Source of the DNA: an uncultured Rhodospirillales bacterium
GTDB taxonomy: Bacteria; Pseudomonadota; Alphaproteobacteria; CALMVH01
NCBI GenBank assembly: GCA_937873165.1
Contig: CALMVH010000003.1
Span: 1 to 6,643, forward strand
DNA length: 6,643 nt
Direction of reading: 5' to 3'
Under the pieces are notes generated by a model, which saw nothing but the letters and a program-made list of their open reading frames with translations, was not told where the DNA came from and did not search any database. A program made the translations under genes and the position numbers. This document shows positions 1 to 4,492 of the stretch, one piece after another. How positions within the stretch are numbered: the stretch's first letter is position 1; the number at the start of each line of letters is the position of its first letter.

Positions 1-372
1 GCCCAGCCCGAGCAGCCCAACCCCTTTTCGAATGTCCGCCCGACGGCGGATAGTCAGGCGCTGAAACAGGAAATCCCGACGCTGGAGCAAAGGCTCCGCG
101 AGGTCGAGAACCGTGTTTCGGCAATCCAACAGGTTCAGGTGGCCTTGCCGGCCGATGTGCTCAATGCGGGTCCCTCGGGACACCCCATGGCAGCGGCCGG
201 CGCGGGCGGTCCGCTCGACGAGCAATCGGTCGAAATGCAGACCTCTACCTTCATAGCATGTGTCAATGGCAAGGCGATGTTCCGTGACTCAGATCAAAAA
301 CCTTTCTTCGTGGATGCGAAACAAGCCTTTGAAAACGATGCGGTTCGCCGCGTCGGCGGCTGTAAGCACTAG
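1..372 (+). CDS. C-terminal part of a coiled-coil envelope protein upstream of the secretin (5' end outside window)
   Basis: The frame is open from base 1 to the TAG at 370-372, giving the last 123 residues of a longer protein. What is visible: a Gln/Pro-rich start, a short predicted coiled coil at about residues 19-46 (heptad-like LKQEIPTLEQRLREVENRV), an Ala/Gly-rich linker, then a compact C-terminal segment with two cysteines about 35 residues apart (IACVNGKAMFRD near residue 85 and GGCKH at the end). The paired cysteines suggest a disulfide in the periplasm. I do not recognise the family. Position directly before a PilN-type secretin, with their coding regions overlapping by about 59 bases in different frames, argues for a part of the same pilus or secretion machine, for example a bitopic inner-membrane protein reaching into the periplasm. 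A GTG at 139 could be read as a start, but the frame is open with protein-like composition upstream, so a truncated gene is more likely. Function is inference. Confidence 0.7.
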   Translation, partial: AQPEQPNPFSNVRPTADSQALKQEIPTLEQRLREVENRVSAIQQVQVALPADVLNAGPSGHPMAAAGAGGPLDEQSVEMQTSTFIACVNGKAMFRDSDQKPFFVDAKQAFENDAVRRVGGCKH

Positions 373-2422
373 TCTTCTCGCGAACTGCGCCGGGGATCTT
401 CCCAAGCGCAGCTTCGTCAAGAGCGACGAGGCGGTCAAGCAACGCGAGGCCGAGTGGGATAACAAGCCCGCCATCCAGACCGTTCGCCTGCCGGGCAAGT
501 TCTTCATGTCGGAACCGCTGCACACGGCGGTGCCCGCTGCCGTTGGCAAGAAGCAACTCGATATCACGATGCCGGGCGGGGCGGCTACCCTGGACGACCT
601 GCTGGTCATCCTCGAGAGCCAGGGGCTTTCGGTGTCGTACTCGTGGGAATCGTCCAACAATACCGACGATATCGGCGCGCGCCGCTTGCCGTTCCGCCGC
701 TTCCAGGGCACTGTAAGCGAATTGCTGCAGCGGCTGCAGATGGGCATGAGCATCGCCTCGTGGTGGAACAGCAACACCCTGTATCTGTCGCCCTTGCAGC
801 GCTACACGGTCAAAGTGCCGCAGAACGACGAAGTGATCGGCGTGGTCGAGGGCCAGCTGGAGTCACTGGGCGCTCAGGATATCGTTTCGTCGCTATACGC
901 TGGTCAGGTCACGTACTCGGCCTCGCCTGAATCGAATGCAGAGCTGATCGCGCCGTTTCTTCGGCGTCTGGCGCTCAACATGAGCGAGATCACGCTTCAG
1001 GTCGCTTTGGTCCGCGTCCAGATGAACGAGGCCGCCCGCCGCGGTTTCGACTGGAGCAACTTCAACCTGGCTTACGCGAAAAACGTTTCATCGCTTACCA
1101 GTGCGGCCAGCGCGGCTAACAGCAGCACCACTGGCACGACCGGCACGACCACCGCGACAGGCACCAACAGCACGACCGGCACTACGACCGGTGATACTAC
1201 GACGACATCGGTGACCAACGCCGCCCAATATGGCATCGGCAGCATCATCGGCAGCACCACGGCGGGTACAACGACCTCCACCGGAGTGGATACCGAGGGC
1301 AGTGCGGGTGTGCAGGGCCTCCTGTCCAGTGTTCCGGGCCTGGTGGCCCAAGCGACGGTCGGCAGGCTCAGCCTGACGGCGGCGATCGGATTACTATCGG
1401 AGTTCGGCACCACCAGCACCGACCAGAACGTGGAACTGCGCACGCTGGCGGGCCAGCCGGTGCACATCCGCGACGGCGGCGAAACGCCTTACGTGTCGCA
1501 GATCACGTCCAACACCACCATCAGCGGCTCGGGCGCGGGCAACAACTCGAACAGCGTCGAGTTTGAGACGGTCGATACAGGCCTGACACTCGACATGACT
1601 CCCAACTTCGACGCCGGCAGCGGCATCGTGACAGTGGACGTGTCGCTGAACGTCGAGGATATCGAAAGCTTCCTCAGCCTGCCGTCGGGCACTTCCTTCG
1701 GCAACATCGAGCGTCCTGTCACGTCCAACCGAGAGTTGACCGATCTCGTGCGCGTCGCCGCGGGCGAGACCGTGATCCTGGGCGGCGTCACCAAGATCAG
1801 CAAGACCGATGACCGCAGCGCCCCGCTCGACCTGTGGACGATCGGCAGCGACAATTCAGAAACCGATCGCGTGGCGCTGTTCATCATCCTGCGGCCGTTC
1901 GTGACCGTCTACGAACTGGACGGCAATGTGATGGGCGAAGAGCAGGCGCGCGACAGCGTGGCCAGCGCGCCCGCACCGGCCCCTCGGCCCGCAGCGGAAC
2001 GGGCAGGGCCGGCGGCAAAAACTGTCCAGCAAAGCTTCACGAGGCCAGGACGTCCTGCGACTGGATCCACCCCGACGCAGGCGCCGGGCCCGGCTGCCCC
2101 GACGTCGGCCGCACCCTTGAACCGTCCGACCGCCGAGGCCGAACCGGACATGGAGGCAACGCCGAGTTCGGTGGCGGTCTCGAAGCCGGAGCCTCTAAGC
2201 GTGCCGGTACAGGCCGCCTATGCTCCTGCGGCGCCTGCCCGGGTCGCTGTTGCGCCTTCCATGGCGGCATCGGCGGCGGCAGAACCGTCTTTGGCAGCGA
2301 CACCTATGGACGCGACACCTGTCGCCGCGACGCCGGTCAGCGCTCCTGCGGGATCGCCGCCATCGGGGTACTTCAACGATCTCGTCGGCAAGATACTCGT
2401 GCCGGCGCCTCAGCAGCAGTAG
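314..2422 (+). CDS. Type IVB pilus / secretion outer-membrane secretin, R64 PilN family
   Basis: Likely forms the outer-membrane ring through which a type IVB pilus or secreted substrate passes. With the ATG at 314 it has 702 residues. Residues 1-25 look like a signal peptide (basic start, Ala/Ser/Leu core) ending in LLANC, a lipobox-like site with an atypical Asn before the Cys. An N-domain follows (about 70-165; LDDLLVILESQGLSVSYSW resembles the ring-forming domains of PilN/PilQ secretins). Residues about 225-255 (ITLQVALVRVQMNEAARRG) match the segment before the barrel. Residues 267-322 are a Thr/Ser/Gly-rich insertion. The secretin barrel domain spans about 372-530, with LRTLAGQPVHIRDGG, VDTGLTLDMTPNF, the motif LVRVAAGETVILGGVTK and the terminal strand RVALFIILRPFV. 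A tail of about 170 residues after the barrel is rich in Ala and Pro. The length exceeds the usual 500-600 residues because of insertion and tail. The start is uncertain: ATG 338, TTG 329 and GTG 260 are in frame and none has a clear Shine-Dalgarno; 314 gives the best signal peptide. The start overlaps the upstream gene, suggesting translational coupling. Confidence 0.85.
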   Translation: MRNKPLKTMRFAASAAVSTSLLANCAGDLPKRSFVKSDEAVKQREAEWDNKPAIQTVRLPGKFFMSEPLHTAVPAAVGKKQLDITMPGGAATLDDLLVILESQGLSVSYSWESSNNTDDIGARRLPFRRFQGTVSELLQRLQMGMSIASWWNSNTLYLSPLQRYTVKVPQNDEVIGVVEGQLESLGAQDIVSSLYAGQVTYSASPESNAELIAPFLRRLALNMSEITLQVALVRVQMNEAARRGFDWSNFNLAYAKNVSSLTSAASAANSSTTGTTGTTTATGTNSTTGTTTGDTTTTSVTNAAQYGIGSIIGSTTAGTTTSTGVDTEGSAGVQGLLSSVPGLVAQATVGRLSLTAAIGLLSEFGTTSTDQNVELRTLAGQPVHIRDGGETPYVSQITSNTTISGSGAGNNSNSVEFETVDTGLTLDMTPNFDAGSGIVTVDVSLNVEDIESFLSLPSGTSFGNIERPVTSNRELTDLVRVAAGETVILGGVTKISKTDDRSAPLDLWTIGSDNSETDRVALFIILRPFVTVYELDGNVMGEEQARDSVASAPAPAPRPAAERAGPAAKTVQQSFTRPGRPATGSTPTQAPGPAAPTSAAPLNRPTAEAEPDMEATPSSVAVSKPEPLSVPVQAAYAPAAPARVAVAPSMAASAAAEPSLAATPMDATPVAATPVSAPAGSPPSGYFNDLVGKILVPAPQQQ
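1112..1282 (+). repeat. Low-complexity Thr/Ser/Gly-coding tract inside the secretin gene
   Basis: The DNA encodes a run dominated by Thr, Gly and Ser (TGTTGTTTATGTNSTTGTTT type). It contains an exact 9-base tandem duplication of GGCACGACC at 1133-1141 and 1142-1150, followed by degenerate copies to about 1205. It lies between the N-terminal domains and the barrel of the secretin. Such tracts are likely flexible and surface exposed, and can vary in length between strains by slippage. The reading frame is kept throughout. Confidence 0.6.
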
Positions 2423-2428
2423 GTTGAG

Positions 2429-3298
2429 ATGGCCAAGGTAAAGCTTCCTGAAACCAGGATCGACGACAGTTCGCTTCCCTACAGGGTCGTCATCGACTTC
2501 CTGGAGGGCACTCTGCGCAAGCAGGATGCCATCGCCTTCGCGCGCGGCTTCATCGAGCATCATTTCGACAGCCAGAGCGACTCAGGCTATTACGTCATGC
2601 CTTATGAAGGCGGATATATCTTCGAGGCGCACGAAGGCGGTTCGCACCGGGCTTACCTGCCGAATGTCCTGAGGGCGATCCAGGACGATCCCAGTTCGTC
2701 GGCCTGCATCCAGATGGCGCGGCGCATTCTCGAGGTAAAGCGCGCGGCGTCGGGCACCTATACCTCCATCCTGCTGCCGGAAGGCGCCGAATCGCAAAAT
2801 CCGGCCAAGAGCTTTCCCGAGCCTGGTCCAAGCCTGATCCCTTTCCAACGGTCCGGTATGGTGGCCCTGATGGCCGGATTGTCAGTCTTCTCCATCGGCT
2901 TTGTTGCCTTGCTGCTGGCGACCGTTGTCTACCTTGTGCAGGTCAGCGGGCTGATGAAGCCCGATATGGCAAAACTGGATGTGAAATCCATGCCGCTGCT
3001 GCAATGGCCGACCATGACGTCGGTCACCACCAACAGCGCTCAGGACAAGTACGTCAAGACAGTGAAGTACGAGAACGGCCAGTGGCATTGGGACACCGAT
3101 AACCGGCGCGACATCGTTCCGTCGGATATGCCGGACGCGTCCTCGCTGCCGGCGGCTCCGGCCAACAATCCGCTGGCGCCGCCCGGCCTGTCGAGCTTGA
3201 TGCCGGGCGCGGGCGCCGTTCCGCCGAAACCCGCAGGCACCCTATCCGGCGGTCCGTCTCCTCTGCCCTCGGGCAGCCCACCGGGAACCAGCCGGTAA
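2429..3298 (+). CDS. Single-pass inner-membrane protein of the pilus/secretion operon (unrecognised family)
   Basis: A 289-residue protein starting 6 bases after the secretin stop; AGTAGG, overlapping that stop, may serve as ribosome binding site about 5 bases before the ATG. Layout: a charged, soluble N-terminal half (1-140) without signal peptide, containing DFLEGTLRKQDAIAFARGFIEHHF and an aromatic stretch GYYVMPYEGGYIFEAHEGG; one clear membrane segment at about 143-172 (GMVALMAGLSVFSIGFVALL onward); then about 115 residues with QWPTMTSVTTNSAQDKYVK and TVKYENGQWHW, ending in a Pro/Gly/Ser-rich tail (239-289). Expected topology is N-terminus in the cytoplasm and C-terminus in the periplasm, as in pilus alignment proteins linking a cytoplasmic motor or actin-like partner to the secretin. 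In the R64 pil order the gene after the secretin PilN is pilO, a larger single-pass accessory protein; this gene occupies that place and has a similar layout, but I cannot show homology. The Pro-rich tails of this protein and of the secretin resemble each other in composition. Confidence 0.75.
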   Translation: MAKVKLPETRIDDSSLPYRVVIDFLEGTLRKQDAIAFARGFIEHHFDSQSDSGYYVMPYEGGYIFEAHEGGSHRAYLPNVLRAIQDDPSSSACIQMARRILEVKRAASGTYTSILLPEGAESQNPAKSFPEPGPSLIPFQRSGMVALMAGLSVFSIGFVALLLATVVYLVQVSGLMKPDMAKLDVKSMPLLQWPTMTSVTTNSAQDKYVKTVKYENGQWHWDTDNRRDIVPSDMPDASSLPAAPANNPLAPPGLSSLMPGAGAVPPKPAGTLSGGPSPLPSGSPPGTSR

Positions 3299-3308
3299 CA
3301 AACCGGTT
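3284..3308 (+). promoter_or_regulatory. Weak candidate EcfG-type promoter before brkB
   Basis: GGAAC at 3284-3288, 16 bases, then GGTT at 3305-3308, against the general-stress consensus GGAAC-N16/17-CGTT. The -10 differs at its first base. The expected transcription start falls at or within a few bases of the ATG at 3317, so the transcript would be leaderless or nearly so. It coincides with the hairpin described above, so the match may be a by-product of that inverted repeat. Confidence 0.2.
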
Positions 3309-3310
3309 CC
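3284..3310 (+). terminator. Hairpin around the stop codon of the membrane-protein gene, before brkB
   Basis: An inverted repeat CCGGT (3292-3296) / ACCGG (3302-3306) with loop AACAA is flanked by GGAA (3284-3287) and TTCC (3307-3310), which can extend the stem across a 4-base bulge. The TAA stop (3296-3298) begins at the last stem base. No U-tract follows, so intrinsic termination would be weak; it may instead protect the 3' end. The same bases also read GGAAC-N16-GGTT, one base short of the EcfG promoter consensus. Confidence 0.4.
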
Positions 3311-3316
3311 TAGCGG

Positions 3317-4252
3317 ATGTTGAACAGGATCAGGACGATTCCGGTGATCGGCCGGCCGTTTTACATTTTTCTCCATTCGGTATCGGAGATGAGCCGCAAG
3401 GACGGTTTCGAGATCAGCGGGTACATCGCGTATTCCACCATGTTTTCCCTGTTCCCGTTCCTTGTGTTTCTCACCGCCCTCGGCGGCATCCTCGGTGACG
3501 AGCAAACGACGAAATCTTTTATCGATTTTATCGTGATCTACCTGCCAAAGGATGTATCGGGCACGTTGGTGCCGGTGGTGCAGCAGGTTATCGCATCGCC
3601 GCGCGGCGGATTGCTGACCATCGGCCTCGCGACATCCGTCTGGTCGGCGGCCTCGGGCGTCGATGCCTTGCGCATGGCGCTGAACCGCGCCTACCAGGCC
3701 AACGAGACGCGCTCGTATGTTCGGCGCAAGGCGCAAAGCTTCCTGTTCGTGATTGGCGGCGTGGTGGTTGTATTTGCCATCTCCATTTTGATCATTCTCG
3801 GCCCGTACTTGTTGGAAATTGCGCAATACTTCCTGTCGATCTTCGGCGACCGTAAGCTTCTGTTGGTGGTGGACCAGAACGCCACCGCCTATCATCTAGC
3901 CCGTTATCTGGTGGGGCTGCTCCTGCTGACGGCCACCTTGGTGCTGCTGCACCGCTGGCTGCCGAACCGGCGGATCGCGTGGAGCGACATCCTGCCCGGC
4001 ACCATCTTCACCACCGTGTTCTGGATCATGTGCGCGACAGGGTTTTCCTACTATATCGGCAAGTTTTCCCACTACGGCGCGACGTACGGCAGCCTGGGCG
4101 GCGTAATCATTACCCTGTTGTTCTTCTATCTGACCGCGGCGGTGTTCATCCTGGGCGGCGAGGTCAACGCCACTGTGTGGCACGAGGCCCACCCCGACAA
4201 GCCGAACGTTCCCCCGCCGGATATCACCGGCGGGACAGCAAAATCCGCATAA
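3317..4252 (+). CDS. YihY/BrkB-family inner-membrane protein
   Basis: A 311-residue polytopic membrane protein of the YihY/BrkB family (formerly mis-annotated as ribonuclease BN). Its length is normal for the family. Membrane segments are seen at about 34-58, 97-117, 141-166, 193-213, 226-248 and 256-282. Family hallmarks are ISGYIAYSTMFSLFPFLVFL in the first segment, SAASGVDALRMALNRAY after the second, the loop WLPNRRIAWSDILPGTIFTT, and the last-segment motif YGSLGGVIITLLFFYLTA followed by LGGEVNA. The molecular role of the family is unsettled; BrkB of Bordetella was linked to serum resistance, and homologues are thought to act in envelope transport. The start at 3317 has only a weak ribosome binding site (AGCGG), but the next in-frame options shorten the conserved N-terminus only slightly and cannot be excluded. 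The 3' end overlaps the minus-strand DUF3309-like gene by 29 bases, tail to tail. It is separated from the pilus block by 18 bases and a hairpin, so co-transcription with it is possible but not required. Confidence 0.92.
   Translation: MLNRIRTIPVIGRPFYIFLHSVSEMSRKDGFEISGYIAYSTMFSLFPFLVFLTALGGILGDEQTTKSFIDFIVIYLPKDVSGTLVPVVQQVIASPRGGLLTIGLATSVWSAASGVDALRMALNRAYQANETRSYVRRKAQSFLFVIGGVVVVFAISILIILGPYLLEIAQYFLSIFGDRKLLLVVDQNATAYHLARYLVGLLLLTATLVLLHRWLPNRRIAWSDILPGTIFTTVFWIMCATGFSYYIGKFSHYGATYGSLGGVIITLLFFYLTAAVFILGGEVNATVWHEAHPDKPNVPPPDITGGTAKSA
4213..4234 (-). terminator. Hairpin around the stop codon of the DUF3309-like gene
   Basis: A perfect 8-base inverted repeat, CCCGCCGG (4213-4220) and CCGGCGGG (4227-4234), with the 6-base loop ATATCA. 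The loop contains the minus-strand TGA (4224-4226). On the minus strand no U-run follows. On the plus strand the hairpin lies inside the last codons of brkB. It probably marks the 3' end of the short minus-strand mRNA. Confidence 0.5.
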
Positions 4253-4382
4253 GGACAGCCACAAGGGCCACACCGATCAGCTCGCTCGGGTGATCGCCCC
4301 AACCGCGGCTGTAGGACCAGACCGGTACCGTCGCGGCGAAAATCAGCATCAGGGCATAGACCAGCCCGGTTTCAGTCCGCAA
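4224..4382 (-). CDS. DUF3309-like 52-residue hydrophobic protein
   Basis: A small protein of 52 residues on the minus strand. The central motif VPVWSYSRGWGDHPSELIGV followed by a hydrophobic stretch (VALVAVLMRILL) and basic end (SRR) matches the layout of DUF3309 mini-proteins (hydrophobic segment, P-x-W-x-x-S-R-x-W-G-x-x-P-S, hydrophobic segment). Two short hydrophobic segments, residues about 7-19 and 34-46, suggest an inner-membrane protein; the function of the family is unknown. I chose the TTG at 4382 because GAGGA (4390-4394) lies 7 bases before it and it gives the usual length of about 50 residues. The frame stays open to a further TTG at 4421, and an ATG at 4349 would remove the first hydrophobic segment. 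It ends inside the brkB 3' end (29-base overlap) and is divergent to the AsmA gene. An EcfG-like promoter lies 27 bases before its start, so stress-induced expression is likely. The family match rests on memory of the motif, not a search. Confidence 0.7.
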   Translation of the reverse strand: MRTETGLVYALMLIFAATVPVWSYSRGWGDHPSELIGVALVAVLMRILLSRR

Positions 4383-4389
4383 AACAATG

Positions 4390-4394
4390 TCCTC
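4390..4394 (-). promoter_or_regulatory. Ribosome binding site deciding the TTG start of the DUF3309-like gene
   Basis: GAGGA on the minus strand, 7 bases before TTG 4382. No other candidate start in this frame has so good a site, so it fixes the start at a non-ATG codon. Confidence 0.6.
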
Positions 4395-4406
4395 GATTTT
4401 GTGACC

Positions 4407-4431
4407 GGAACAGGTTAGCAAGCGTGGCGTT
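4407..4431 (+). promoter_or_regulatory. EcfG-type (general stress) promoter for the AsmA gene
   Basis: GGAAC (4407-4411), 16 bases, CGTT (4428-4431): an exact match to the alphaproteobacterial EcfG consensus GGAAC-N16/17-CGTT. It points at the AsmA gene, with an expected transcription start near 4440 and a leader of about 50 bases. By eye, roughly a dozen other GGAAC occurrences in this window do not have CGTT at the right distance, which makes this intergenic hit more convincing. Confidence 0.6.
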
Positions 4432-4433
4432 CC
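4409..4433 (-). promoter_or_regulatory. Overlapping EcfG-like promoter for the DUF3309-like gene
   Basis: On the minus strand GGAAC (4433-4429), 16 bases, TGTT (4412-4409), one base off the EcfG consensus at the first -10 position. The expected start near 4400 leaves a leader of about 18 bases holding the GAGGA site before TTG 4382. The -35 of each promoter overlaps the -10 of the other, so the two can hardly be occupied at once. Confidence 0.45.
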
Positions 4434-4477
4434 AGTCGAGACGTTTGTGCAGGATCGCTCCAGTCGCCTGCGTTCCC

Positions 4478-4484
4478 GGGAGAG
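4478..4484 (+). promoter_or_regulatory. Ribosome binding site fixing the AsmA start at 4493
   Basis: GGGAGAG lies 8 bases before ATG 4493. The same frame is open back to 4424, but that extension (Arg/Cys-rich, no membrane segment first) lacks such a site and would place a non-conserved stretch before the membrane anchor. Confidence 0.65.
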
Positions 4485-4492
4485 TCCGTCCG

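Noticed and set aside
1112..1282. Possible CRISPR-like or regulatory repeat array
   Set aside because: Repeat units are short and degenerate with no spacers, and they stay in frame as Thr/Gly/Ser codons.
1072..1467. A Val-rich minus-strand open frame that looks like a membrane protein
   Set aside because: The Val-rich run is the reverse complement of the Thr/Gly-coding repeats of the secretin, so its hydrophobic look is an artefact.
1834..2427. A 197-codon plus-strand open frame within the secretin tail
   Set aside because: It is an Arg/Gly/Cys-rich shadow of the Ala/Pro-rich coding tail; the secretin frame continues through the barrel into the tail without a break.
3242..3895. A 217-codon minus-strand open frame across the brkB start
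   Set aside because: Composition (His, Gln, Arg rich) is that of a shadow of the hydrophobic brkB frame, and no motif or ribosome binding site supports it.
4424..4492. An N-terminal extension of the AsmA protein from 4424
   Set aside because: It would begin before the expected transcription start of the EcfG-type promoter, has no ribosome binding site and adds an Arg/Cys-rich stretch before the membrane anchor; ATG 4493 has GGGAGAG at good spacing.
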